Below are positions 36,370-43,955 of a stretch of DNA of 64,000 nt, piece by piece. Made by a program: the position numbers and the translations under genes. The notes beneath the pieces were generated by a model, which ran no database searches, was not told where the DNA came from, and saw nothing but the letters and a program-made list of their open reading frames with translations. Location: contig CBDDGS010000019.1 in assembly GCA_965227935.1 (NCBI GenBank), positions 186,001 to 250,000 of the forward strand, given 5' to 3'. Positions within the stretch are counted from its first letter, which is position 1. Every line of letters begins with the position of its first letter. This DNA is from JAWPMT01 sp965227935. GTDB lineage: Bacteria > Bacteroidota > Bacteroidia > Cytophagales > Cyclobacteriaceae.

Positions 36370-37017
36370 TTACTGTCCTTTATCGTCGGTGATGATTACG
36401 GGCGTCTGTTCCCAAAAGACACCAATTTTTATTCCAAAGTTGAAATTGAATCCAGACAAATCGCTGGGTTTCGTAGAGGCGAGGTCCAGTCCCAATACCT
36501 GACGGTAGCCCACGTCCACATATAGCCACGCAAAACGGATGGGTCGATACTCTACCTCCCCAATCAGACCCAGAAAGCTAATTTCGTCACGGAAGGTGTC
36601 TTCGAGCGTAGCCGCAGAAGTCCACACAGCGTCACCCATAGAATATTGGACCAGGAAGTTTGCGCTGAGGCGTTTTCGCTCCCAAACCTGGTAGCCAAGG
36701 AAGCCCCCGGCATGTCTAAATCGTAAGTCAAAATAGTTTGGAAAGATGATCTGCTGCTGAATCATTTGATCGAAATGAGAATAGAAACCGCCCGCAATGA
36801 ATTGCCGATACTGGACGCCCCCACGCAAAAACAATGCGTTCTCCAGCGAGCCGAAAACGGTGCTCTGATCGACGCCTGCGCCGAGGAAGATGGCGCGCTT
36901 CTGGTATCGGAGCTTTTTGCTTTCAGCCTCGGTCACCTCGATCGAATCCTCATCTGCCCATTGAGCGAGTAGGGGAAAATGAGCACATAGCAATAAGATG
37001 AGAAGGCACTTCCTCAT
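36370..37017 (-). CDS. Outer-membrane beta-barrel protein, function unknown
   Basis: A 215-residue protein from the ATG at 37017 (signal MRKCLLILLLCAHFPLLAQ); the upstream open frame is not signal-like. After an acidic linker (DEDSIEVTEAESKK) alternating hydrophobic strands with aromatic ends appear (FLRGGVQYRQFIAGGFYSHF, LRFRHAGGFLGYQVWER, FAWLYVDVGYRQVLGLDL, FNFNFGIKIGVFW), suggesting an eight- to ten-stranded barrel. I do not recognise a named family. It is the first gene of the six-gene signalling unit, one base ahead of the hydrolase-like gene. Confidence 0.75.
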   Translation of the reverse strand: MRKCLLILLLCAHFPLLAQWADEDSIEVTEAESKKLRYQKRAIFLGAGVDQSTVFGSLENALFLRGGVQYRQFIAGGFYSHFDQMIQQQIIFPNYFDLRFRHAGGFLGYQVWERKRLSANFLVQYSMGDAVWTSAATLEDTFRDEISFLGLIGEVEYRPIRFAWLYVDVGYRQVLGLDLASTKPSDLSGFNFNFGIKIGVFWEQTPVIITDDKGQ

Positions 37018-37130
37018 AGAGATGAGACAATTCAGAAAGCTGTTTCCATCAGCCCTTTCGAAGATATTTCCGCCGTCCATGCAACTGTGAGATATTTGTC
37101 CGGTCTTTAGCACGAATCTGACTCAGAGAA

Positions 37131-37682
37131 TTGAACAAAGCTACTGTAAATATTCATCAGGAACTGATTGATCGGTGCAGATCGAATGATCGTGTAGCGC
37201 AATATGAGTTATATAAGTTATACAATAAAGCTATGTACAATACGGCACTTCGAATAGTAGGTACGCAGGAGGAGGCGGAAGACGTCTTGCAGGAATCGTT
37301 TCTGTCGGCCTTTCGTATGCTGCCGTCCTATCGAGGTGAAGCGTCATTTGGGGCGTGGCTCAAGCGGATTGTAATCAACAAGAGTATCAACAAGCAGAAG
37401 AAGCAGGTGCTCATGCAGACCATGGAGGACACCGAAGTGGCTGATCACTATGAATGGCCCGACGAGGGCAATAGATCAGTGGAGGTGGAATTCATCAAGG
37501 AGGGGATCAGCCAACTTCCCCCGGGTTTCAGGACCGTTTTGAGTTTGTACCTTTTAGAGGGGTATGATCATGTGGAGATCTCCGAAATACTCGGTGTCTC
37601 CGTGTCGACGTCCAAATCGCAGTACAATCGTGCCAAGAAGAAACTGAGAGATATTGTGGAAAGGAAGGTGAACTATGGGTGA
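37131..37682 (+). CDS. ECF RNA polymerase sigma factor
   Basis: A 183-residue sigma factor of a different ECF group from the one at 34733-35287. Region 2: YELYKLYNKAMYNTALRIVG and EEAEDVLQESFLSAFRML; linker YRGEASFGAWLKRIVINKSI; region 4: QLPPGFRTVLSLYLLEGYDH and SVSTSKSQYNRAKKKLRD. The only plausible start is TTG at 37131, since a stop lies four codons upstream. It is divergent from the six-gene unit with about 113 bp between them. The downstream gene overlaps it by 8 bp and is probably its anti-sigma factor. Confidence 0.92.
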   Translation: MNKATVNIHQELIDRCRSNDRVAQYELYKLYNKAMYNTALRIVGTQEEAEDVLQESFLSAFRMLPSYRGEASFGAWLKRIVINKSINKQKKQVLMQTMEDTEVADHYEWPDEGNRSVEVEFIKEGISQLPPGFRTVLSLYLLEGYDHVEISEILGVSVSTSKSQYNRAKKKLRDIVERKVNYG

Positions 37683-38199
37683 TTACTTAGAAAAACTTGT
37701 GAGGGACCATCGGTCTACGTTTGATAGCGAGTCGCCATCGGATGGTGTCTGGTCGGCTATCAATGAAGGGCTCGAAAAGGAGCATCGACCACGATGGAAG
37801 TACGGTCTGTGGAAGTATGCGGCGATCCTTTTTCTGGTCTCCACTGTGGCCCTGCTGGTAGATCGAACGGGTGGTGACAAGCCGCAGTCCGTGGCTGAGC
37901 TGTCTGAGCTGGAGCAGGTAGAACGCTACTATACCCAATTGATAGAGGACAAAAGACAACAACTGGCGATGTACGAATCAGCAGCGCTGGAGGAGAGCTT
38001 CGAGAATGACCTGCATCAGCTCGATGACTTGTACAAGGAGCTCAAAGACCAATTTGAAAATGACATCATGGATCAAAAAGTTCGTGACGCGATGATCATG
38101 AACCTAAAGATCAGACTGGATATCCTTTCCCGTCAGATCGAGATCCTGGAGAGAATTAACGATGACGAATATGGAGATGAGGAGACTGATCTTATCTAG
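37675..38199 (+). CDS. Putative membrane anti-sigma factor
   Basis: A 174-residue protein with a short cytoplasmic N-terminus (DYLEKLVRDHRSTFDSE), one membrane helix (about residues 45-62, YAAILFLVSTVALLV) and a highly charged C-terminal coiled coil outside (YYTQLIEDKRQQLAMYES and onward). It matches no named zinc-type anti-sigma factor and has no cysteines for ZAS. The assignment rests on position, overlap with the ECF gene and topology. It overlaps the next gene by 38 bp. Confidence 0.75.
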   Translation: MGDYLEKLVRDHRSTFDSESPSDGVWSAINEGLEKEHRPRWKYGLWKYAAILFLVSTVALLVDRTGGDKPQSVAELSELEQVERYYTQLIEDKRQQLAMYESAALEESFENDLHQLDDLYKELKDQFENDIMDQKVRDAMIMNLKIRLDILSRQIEILERINDDEYGDEETDLI

Positions 38200-39220
38200 T
38201 TTACTACTGGCCTTTGCGGCTTCGTCTTTGCTGGCAGCGATGCAACCTGCGGTGACGAAGACGATCGAAAAGCGCTTCGAAGTGCCTGGTGATGCACGCG
38301 TCGAGATAGTCAACAGCTTTGGCGAGGTGCGTGTGACCTCCTGGGACGAACCCACCGTAGCAGTGAAGATTGAGGTGAGGACCTTCAGCAAACGAGAGAG
38401 TCGTGCGAAGGATATGCTCGATCGTATCGACGTGAATTTTAGTGAGAGCAGCTATCGCTTGCTGATGAAAACGGATATCGATGTCAATACCAAAGGCGAT
38501 GAGAAATTCGAGGTCAATTATGAGGTGAAAGTGCCGGATGCGAACCGTCTCAAGATCGGTAACTCCTTCGGGGACATTGTACTCGATAGTCGTCGTGAGG
38601 TGGTGGATATAGACCTTTCCTATGGAGACCTGAAGGCGGCGCAGCTTTCAGGTGGTGGGGAGGTACGCATAGCCTTTGGCAATGGTCAGATCACATCTCT
38701 GCGAGATGGTCGCATCATCCTTAGGTACTCGGAGCGATTCTCCCTTCAGAATGCCACTACTTTGGAATTGGATCAGGAATACTCAGAAATAGAAATCGAG
38801 GAGGTGCAGGAGTTGGATCTCAGAGGGCGATTTGGCGAGATCGCCATTGACAAAGCGGATGTAATTGAGGGCGATCTACAGTTCACCGGATTTAGTCTCG
38901 AGACACTGTCAGGAGCCTTGAAACTAGACTGTAAGCACACTTCCAATTTCACTATCGACAATGTGCTGGCGAGCTTCACGCTGATAGACATTGACGGCAA
39001 TTTTGGGTCCTACGAGATTGATCTTGAGGACGACCTCGATGCCGAGTTTGAGGCGAAGTTCCAGTTTGCTGAGCTACGATCCTATGGCGTGGATATGGAT
39101 TTCTCTCGTAAGATCACGGAGAAGAACGATAGCGAATACAAGGCCCGCATCGGTAAGGGTGATCCCAATCGAATCATACGCATCTACTCGACGCACGGCG
39201 ACGTTCGCCTCACTCAATAA
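38162..39220 (+). CDS. Exported beta-helical DUF4097-like protein
   Basis: A 352-residue exported protein; ATGs at 38162, 38171 and 38177 are all in frame, and the last gives the cleanest signal (MRRLILSSLLLAFAASSLLA). The body is a repeating beta pattern (RVEIVNSFGEVRVTSWDEP, LKIGNSFGDIVLDSRRE, IDLSYGDLKAAQLSGGG, ELDLRGRFGEIAIDKADV) as in DUF4097/DUF2807 beta-helix proteins. It is third in the ECF operon and its start is embedded in the anti-sigma gene, so it is probably a co-regulated envelope protein. The function is unknown; it could be the stress-responsive output of the sigma factor. Confidence 0.78.
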   Translation: MTNMEMRRLILSSLLLAFAASSLLAAMQPAVTKTIEKRFEVPGDARVEIVNSFGEVRVTSWDEPTVAVKIEVRTFSKRESRAKDMLDRIDVNFSESSYRLLMKTDIDVNTKGDEKFEVNYEVKVPDANRLKIGNSFGDIVLDSRREVVDIDLSYGDLKAAQLSGGGEVRIAFGNGQITSLRDGRIILRYSERFSLQNATTLELDQEYSEIEIEEVQELDLRGRFGEIAIDKADVIEGDLQFTGFSLETLSGALKLDCKHTSNFTIDNVLASFTLIDIDGNFGSYEIDLEDDLDAEFEAKFQFAELRSYGVDMDFSRKITEKNDSEYKARIGKGDPNRIIRIYSTHGDVRLTQ

Positions 39221-39924
39221 GGATTGGACAAAGAGAAATTTTCTGCCTGTGAATCTCTGATGGTGCCTTCTTCGCACTTGAGGACTCTGGCGGGAAACTT
39301 CTCGATGAAGTGGTGATTGTGTGTAGCCATTAAGATGGCAGTACCCGATCGATTGATTTCCTGGAAAAGCAGGAAGATACCCTCCGCTACCTCCGGGTCG
39401 AGGTTTCCTGTGGGCTCATCAGCAAATAGGATCTGGGGCTCATTGATAAGCGCCCGCGCGATCACAACTCGCTGCTGTTCACCGCCAGATAGCTGGTGGG
39501 GCATTTTGGAAGTCACAGCACCCAGTCCCACGCGCATCAGCACCTCGGCCATTCGGGTTTTGATCTTGCTCTTCTCCTTCCAGCCTGTGGCCCTCATGAC
39601 GAACTCCAGGTTTTCCGAAACGGTGCGATCGTAGAAGAGTTCAAAATCCTGAAAGATGATGCCGATTTTACGCCGTAGAAAAGGTACTTCTTTGTTGGTG
39701 ATTTCCTTGAGGTTGAAACCGGCGACGGAGACACTCCCTTCGCTGGCTGGTAGGTCGGCGTAGAGCGTTTTTAGAAGTGAACTCTTGCCGCTGCCTGTGC
39801 GTCCTACGAGATAGACAAATTCGCCTTTCCCTACCGTGAAATTGACGCTTTTTAGCACTACCTGGTCCTCCTGATAGATGACGGCGTCCAGCACTTCCAA
39901 GACCGGTTCCAGCGAAAATGACAT
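39214..39924 (-). CDS. ftsE: FtsE-like ABC ATPase (cell division)
   Basis: A 236-residue ATPase. Walker A GRTGSGKSS, Q-loop FQDFELFYDRTVSENL, signature LSGGEQQRVVIARAL, Walker B ILFADEPTGNLD and switch His in MATHNHHF are intact. The DFELFYDRTVxENL pattern is close to FtsE rather than LolD or MacB. FtsEX controls peptidoglycan hydrolases at the septum. No ftsX gene is adjacent; the large FtsX/MacB-type permeases at 50-55 kb belong to another family. It converges with the DUF4097-like gene, overlapping by 7 bp. Confidence 0.88.
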   Translation of the reverse strand: MSFSLEPVLEVLDAVIYQEDQVVLKSVNFTVGKGEFVYLVGRTGSGKSSLLKTLYADLPASEGSVSVAGFNLKEITNKEVPFLRRKIGIIFQDFELFYDRTVSENLEFVMRATGWKEKSKIKTRMAEVLMRVGLGAVTSKMPHQLSGGEQQRVVIARALINEPQILFADEPTGNLDPEVAEGIFLLFQEINRSGTAILMATHNHHFIEKFPARVLKCEEGTIRDSQAENFSLSNPY

Positions 39925-39931
39925 TATAGGC

Positions 39932-40135
39932 TCAAATCTCGAGTTTCTTCAACTTCCCAAAGGGTAGATCGGTAATGATCGCCCGAAGCTGTTCCTCTTT
40001 GCCTTCCAGTCCATACTTCTCTAGCTTCTTAAGGGGTCGATCAGCCCTAAAGTAAGCAATAAGCACAAAACTGTCATCCCGCAACTGTATGTAATCGGGG
40101 ATCTTGGCTTTGCCCTTCACTTTGATGATATACAT
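39932..40135 (-). CDS. Small conserved hypothetical protein upstream of ftsE
   Basis: A 67-residue protein from the ATG at 40135; the frame reaches a TTG at 40174, but the shorter start looks natural (MYIIKVKGKAKIPDYIQL). It is basic, with a simple beta-then-helix pattern (DDSFVLIAYFRADRPLKKLEKY). I recognise no domain. It lies 7 bp before ftsE on the same strand and 45 bp after the transaldolase gene, so all three may be co-transcribed. Confidence 0.65.
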   Translation of the reverse strand: MYIIKVKGKAKIPDYIQLRDDSFVLIAYFRADRPLKKLEKYGLEGKEEQLRAIITDLPFGKLKKLEI

Positions 40136-40180
40136 AGTAGATCGTAGAGCGTTCGTCTCTACATCAACTACCAAGGCCGG

Positions 40181-40837
40181 CTATTGGTTACCTTTCTTGT
40201 AGTCCGCGAGGAATTTCTCGAGCCCGATATCCGTCAATGGATGCTTCAGAAGGCTCGTGATCACATTCAGGGGACAGGTCACTACGTCTGATCCTGCTTC
40301 CGCACACTGGATCAGGTGCATGGTATGACGTATGGAAGCTGCTAGCACCTCGGTCTCATAGCCATAGTTGTCGTAGATATGCACGATCTGCTCTATCAGT
40401 GCCAGACCTTCGGTACTGATGTCATCCAGCCTGCCGATGAAAGGAGAAACGTAGCTAGCTCCGGCCTTTGCGGCGAGGATCGCCTGGCCTGCACTAAACA
40501 CGAGCGTACAATTCGTACGGATACCTTCGGCCGTGAAGGCCTTCAGTGCCTTAACACCATCACGGATCATAGGCACTTTTACGACGATCTTATCGTCGAT
40601 CTTGGCGAGTTCGCGTCCCTCCACCATGATCTTATCAAATTCTGTAGAGATCACCTCTGCGCTTACATTGTCATCGACTATACTGCAGATGGTCTTGTAG
40701 TGACTTCGGATATTATCTTCACCTGTGATGCCTTCTTTGGCCATGAGTGACGGGTTGGTGGTCACACCATCCAATACTCCCAAGTCATAGGCCTCTCGGA
40801 TATCATCAAGGTTGGCGGTATCGATGAAGAATTTCAT
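40181..40837 (-). CDS. fsa: Fructose-6-phosphate aldolase-type transaldolase
   Basis: A 218-residue small transaldolase. KFFIDTANLDDIREAYDLG, DGVTTNPSLMAKEG, the Schiff-base Lys in KIVVKVPMIRDGVKAL, the segment NCTLVFSAGQAILAAKAGASYVSPFIGRLD (positions about 105-135) and ASIRHTMHL follow the FSA/TalC group. Length excludes the long TalB type. It probably acts as transaldolase in the pentose phosphate pathway. The ATG at 40837 is the family start; the longer frame would run into the SRP RNA gene. Confidence 0.93.
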   Translation of the reverse strand: MKFFIDTANLDDIREAYDLGVLDGVTTNPSLMAKEGITGEDNIRSHYKTICSIVDDNVSAEVISTEFDKIMVEGRELAKIDDKIVVKVPMIRDGVKALKAFTAEGIRTNCTLVFSAGQAILAAKAGASYVSPFIGRLDDISTEGLALIEQIVHIYDNYGYETEVLAASIRHTMHLIQCAEAGSDVVTCPLNVITSLLKHPLTDIGLEKFLADYKKGNQ

Positions 40838-40884
40838 ATAAGCAGTTTTTTGATTGGTGATCTTAAAAGGTAAGAGCAAAAAAA

Positions 40885-40975
40885 GGCAAACGGTATATCG
40901 CACCGCTACAACCGCCTACCCTTGCTTCCTTCCAGACCTGGGGGATTCAGCGGGAGCTGGTCGTATCCGTTTGCC
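40885..40975 (-). ncRNA. ffs: Signal recognition particle RNA, small bacterial type
   Basis: On the minus strand the segment has the SRP domain IV signature AGGTCTGGAAGGAAGCAAGG (40918-40937), where Ffh binds. The ends pair perfectly as GGCAAACGG (40967-40975 on the minus strand) with CCGTTTGCC (40885-40893), giving the expected single long hairpin of about 91 nt. The true ends may extend a few bases. It lies just upstream of the fsa start and is read in the same direction. Confidence 0.88.
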
Positions 40976-41075
40976 GAGGCGCAAAGTTAAGGCAATATTT
41001 ATTTATGAAAGAAGATTAAACCCGATCTGTGCAATAGGATTTTGGTACGAGCAGTTAAAAGGCAAGAAAGTCAAG

Positions 41076-41198
41076 GACTTAGGTGAGGAGGCATAATTAA
41101 CCATTATGGTGACGAGCCAACCTGTGTTAAGTGCTTGATTTTGAAGTCATTTGGCTGCGCAGTCAGAAGGTTATTGCATAGATCGGGTTAAAACTAAA
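41076..41198 (+). repeat. Structured repeat element, copy B (possible ncRNA)
   Basis: The second copy of the element at 15994-16116, also 123 bp. ACTTAGGTGAGGAGGCATA is at 41077-41095, TATGGTGACGA at 41105-41115 and GGTTAAAACTAAA at 41186-41198. The outer stem is ACTTA (41077-41081) with TAAGT (41128-41132). The inner stem is CATAAT (41092-41097) with ATTATG (41103-41108) around TAACC. It sits in the roughly 610-bp region between the SRP RNA gene and the gene at 41595, on no obvious transcript. The conserved 3' motif is followed here by an opposite-strand small ORF. Confidence 0.6.
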
Positions 41199-41224
41199 GT
41201 TCTGGGATCTGGCGAAGGCCGCCT

Positions 41225-41362
41225 TTAGTCATCGGTAAATATTACGTCATCATCCTCCAAATCGGGCATGTCATCCGGCTGGGAGCTGTAAAATGCCCTA
41301 TCAAGTACATCATCAATTTCGACGTTATCCACGTCTGTGAAATCTCTATCAATTTTTTCCAT
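41225..41362 (-). CDS. Small acidic protein, 45 residues (candidate)
   Basis: An ATG at 41362 opens 45 codons ending at TAA (41225-41227). The product has 18 Asp/Glu and only three Lys/Arg, with segments such as IDRDFTDVDNVEIDDV and PDLEDDDVIFTDD. I recognise no family. An upstream stop limits the frame and no strong Shine-Dalgarno is visible. The composition is far from that of random translation, which supports a real gene, but a chance ORF is not excluded. It lies beside repeat copy B. Confidence 0.45.
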   Translation of the reverse strand: MEKIDRDFTDVDNVEIDDVLDRAFYSSQPDDMPDLEDDDVIFTDD

Positions 41363-41469
41363 GTCGCTGTCTTCAATGCAATCCTATGCCACAATCCTAT
41401 TCGGTGGAAGGGCATGGTAGTTATTTAAAAATTACTGTTTTGTGAAGCTGCCTGACCCTATCTCTCGAG

Positions 41470-41550
41470 TGGGCCTCGCTTCCCTAAAAAAGTAGTATTC
41501 CCGGGGCTATGAGTTTGTTTTGTGATCGCGCTGAATCGGGCTGCTGACCG
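41470..41550 (-). ncRNA. Possible short structured RNA or 3' hairpin
   Basis: Read on the minus strand, 60 bp after the stop of the 41595 gene, there is a small hairpin GCTG-cggt-CAGC. Then comes AGCCCGATTCAGCGCGATC, a spacer of about 15 bases, AGCCCCGGGAATACTACT and six Ts. The CCCG/CGGG pairing and final T-run could be a terminator. The wording also vaguely resembles the Bacteroidota element suspected at 2649-2764, but far less completely. The rest of 41363-41594 shows nothing else. Confidence 0.25.
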
Positions 41551-41594
41551 CAGCATTTCATCATTACGAACCTGAAATATAGGTAAAAATTTGG

Positions 41595-42143
41595 TTATTG
41601 GCCCTCTTCGCCCAATGATGCAAGGTTTTTTTCCATCATCGTGAGCTGCTCAGGTTCCAGTAGCCCGGTGCTATTCATGAACCACGAGATGTAGCGAACG
41701 AAGACGGGATCGACGGATAGGCGGTGTACATCTTCCATATGATTGACGATGAAGTCACGGTCTTCCATCACATGGTCGCTCATCATCAAAAACCTCGGTA
41801 ACTGGTATTCGACGGCAAACCTCAGAAACCTGATTTCCAGATTTTCGGGGTCGCCAGCGATCGCTTCTTTCATGAGTTGTCCATATCTCCTGATATACGA
41901 GAGCTTTGAGATCGGATTCCAGTGCGCCTGTGCCATAAGTGCTTCCCCCGCAGCTTTATAGGCGATGGCAGTGGGGTCGTTGTTTTCTGAGACAGAAATG
42001 TATTCATAATTTTCCTCTGCATGCGTTGGGTCCAGCAGCGCCTTGTGAAAACTCTTGCGAATTTCAGCAAGAGGCTGGCTCATTGCCTGAGCAGAAGCCC
42101 ATAACAAAAGAAGAATAACCAAGAGATGCCTCATCATTCTCAT
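41595..42143 (-). CDS. Exported hypothetical protein, helical
   Basis: About 182 residues from the ATG at 42143, which starts a signal peptide (MRHLLVILLLLWASAQAMS). The mature part is helical and slightly TPR-like (EIRKSFHKALLDPTHAEENY, AIAYKAAGEALMAQAH, YGQLMKEAIAGDPENLEIR, RFLRFAVEYQLPRFL). It resembles small exported proteins common in Bacteroidota that have no assigned function. It is followed by the hairpin region at 41470-41550 and preceded by about 280 bp without another gene. Confidence 0.7.
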   Translation of the reverse strand: MRMMRHLLVILLLLWASAQAMSQPLAEIRKSFHKALLDPTHAEENYEYISVSENNDPTAIAYKAAGEALMAQAHWNPISKLSYIRRYGQLMKEAIAGDPENLEIRFLRFAVEYQLPRFLMMSDHVMEDRDFIVNHMEDVHRLSVDPVFVRYISWFMNSTGLLEPEQLTMMEKNLASLGEEGQ

Positions 42144-42320
42144 AAACGGTACTCGGCGGTATATAGGGCATCTCAAAGAGTAACCCAGAAGACAATGATA
42201 ACGCTTGCACGCGACTTTATTGTGCTTCGGACGATGGGAGGGTATTTCTCATGCGTCAGGGTGGATGCAGTGGTTTTGGGGCGCACTGGCCGCGCAGGAT
42301 CCCATCACGCTGGCTTCCTC

Positions 42321-42344
42321 GCCTGCCTTTGCCGGTAGGCAGGC
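42321..42344. repeat. Short palindromic hairpin GCCTGCCT/AGGCAGGC
   Basis: A perfect 8-bp inverted repeat with an 8-base spacer in the gap 42177-42425, about 80 bp beyond the stop of the serine hydrolase gene. There is no T-run, so a simple terminator is doubtful. Palindromes of this kind recur in Bacteroidota genomes; only one copy was seen here. The rest of the gap holds no gene I can support. Confidence 0.35.
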
Positions 42345-42425
42345 GCATGACTTGGCTTTCGGCCCCTCTGGCTCCGCGCAGTCTTGCCTCATCCAAGCCT
42401 TATGCATTCGGCCTCTTCGGGCCCA

Positions 42426-43706
42426 TCAGTCGTTGACTGCCTGGCCTATCAGCTGGCGATACTGCCACCCGGTCTGGTCACCGTAGTAGCCCTGTGTTTG
42501 CTTCATAAGGATCCCAACAATCTGCTCTTTCGGATCCGCGAAGTATTGTGTATTGAAGTATCCCCCCCAGTCAAATGTGCCGATGCTGCCTCTCCCTCCC
42601 TGGCCCTGACCTATTTCGTCCACTACACCAAAGGCGAGACCATAATACGCTCCGCCATCTCCCCACAGATCACCGATTTGATTGGACATGATCGACTGAA
42701 TAGTCGTGCGACTCAAGATGCGGACCCCGTTCAATTCTCCTTGGTTGAGATACATCTGGAGGAAGGTAGCGTAGTCTCGCGCCGTACTACTCAAGCCGGC
42801 TCCACCTGAGAAAAAGGCCATCGCTCCTTTTTTTGGATAGTCGGGGTCATAGAAGGTCACGGGGTAGTCGACCCATTGCTCGTCTTCTTTTTTCTGTACG
42901 TTCACCAGTCGGCCATGCTTGGATTCGGGCAGGTAAAACCAGGTGTCATCCATTCCAAGGGGATCGAAGAGCCTCTCCCTGAGAAAATCATCGAATGGTT
43001 TACCCGATACCACCTCTATGAAGTAGCCCAGCACGTCCAAACCTTCGCTGTAGGTGAACTTCTCACCTGGTTCATGGTGCAGGGGTAGTTTCGCAAGTAT
43101 TTTTACGCTCTCCTCGATGGTGATATTTTCAGTCGTGAACAAATCAGTCACGCCTGCCTTTGCGTAGATCTTCTTTATTCTCGGGTCGCCATCGATAACA
43201 CCGTACCCAAGGCCTGAGGTGTGGGTCAACAAGTGCCGGATGGTAATGGCTGTCTCCGTCGGAGTCGACGTATACGAGCTGTCCGTCTCATCGAAGGTCT
43301 CCAGGATGGACATGTTCTCAAACTCCGGGATGTACTTTGAAATTGGGTCGTCTAGTCTGAATCTGCCTTCTTCCCACAAGATCATGACGCCCGTGGAGGT
43401 GATGGCCTTTGTTTGGGAAGCGATGCGAAAGATATCGTCTTTTGCCAGTGGGTCGCCAGCCGCATTTCTGGCGCCGAAAGCTTCGTGATAGACGATCTTA
43501 CCATTTCTGGCCGCCAATACCACCGCTCCTGGGATATGACCCTGCTCAATGGCTTCGGTGGCCATGCGGTCCAGGTGCGCTAGTCGAGCAGATGACATGC
43601 CCGCGGTTTCAGGGCTGGCCTCAATCAATGGACCAGATAGGTCAGATGTGCCAGGAGCGCAGGCCAGAAGCACTAGCAGAAAGAGTTTGGGTAGTAGTTT
43701 TTTCAT
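42426..43706 (-). CDS. Serine hydrolase, beta-lactamase-related (esterase / PBP type), lipoprotein
   Basis: A 426-residue predicted lipoprotein (LLVLLACAPG, Cys16). In contrast to the gene at 35289-36368, its active site looks intact: Ser97 and Lys100 in RIASQTKAI, Tyr219 in KFTYSEGLDV, and the Gly-rich motif TFDWGGYFNT. ITIRHLLTHTSGLGYGV and FLRERLFDPLGMDDTW are further family features. Such proteins act as esterases, D-amino peptidases or, rarely, beta-lactamases; the substrate is unknown. It stands alone between the hypothetical gene and the RAYT insertion. Confidence 0.9.
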   Translation of the reverse strand: MKKLLPKLFLLVLLACAPGTSDLSGPLIEASPETAGMSSARLAHLDRMATEAIEQGHIPGAVVLAARNGKIVYHEAFGARNAAGDPLAKDDIFRIASQTKAITSTGVMILWEEGRFRLDDPISKYIPEFENMSILETFDETDSSYTSTPTETAITIRHLLTHTSGLGYGVIDGDPRIKKIYAKAGVTDLFTTENITIEESVKILAKLPLHHEPGEKFTYSEGLDVLGYFIEVVSGKPFDDFLRERLFDPLGMDDTWFYLPESKHGRLVNVQKKEDEQWVDYPVTFYDPDYPKKGAMAFFSGGAGLSSTARDYATFLQMYLNQGELNGVRILSRTTIQSIMSNQIGDLWGDGGAYYGLAFGVVDEIGQGQGGRGSIGTFDWGGYFNTQYFADPKEQIVGILMKQTQGYYGDQTGWQYRQLIGQAVND

Positions 43707-43900
43707 GGGATTGGTCGATTTTGGTAGTCAGTCAGGTGTTTTCCTTATTCGTAGGTCCAGGTCAATTTAGACCAAAATCGGAATTTGGCTTACATACGCC
43801 AGGCTCGTGCGAGCGATCTATTCGCTTCAGAGGCGAAGCTGAATAGTGCCTCAGCATTGCGCGATGAAAGAGGGGAGGTGCTATGAAGCCCCACTACAGC

Positions 43901-43929
43901 CGCTCGGCTCCAGCCGAGTGGCAACTATT
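43901..43929 (+). repeat. Left REP-like end of the RAYT unit
   Basis: The segment contains CTCGGCT-CC-AGCCGAG (43903-43918), a stable palindromic hairpin, followed by TG, three unmatched bases and ACTATT. The whole 29 bp recurs inverted on the other side of the transposase (44511-44539) with a 20-bp exact core. A second hairpin, CTAAGC-atttt-GCTTAG (43931-43947), lies between it and the transposase start and might modulate its expression. Confidence 0.7.
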
Positions 43930-43955
43930 GCTAAGCATTTTGCTTAGGTTTGATT

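Noticed and set aside
37091..37098. GATATTTG as a promoter -7 box for the second ECF sigma gene
   Set aside because: It misses one base of TAnnTTTG and has no -33 box at the right spacing.
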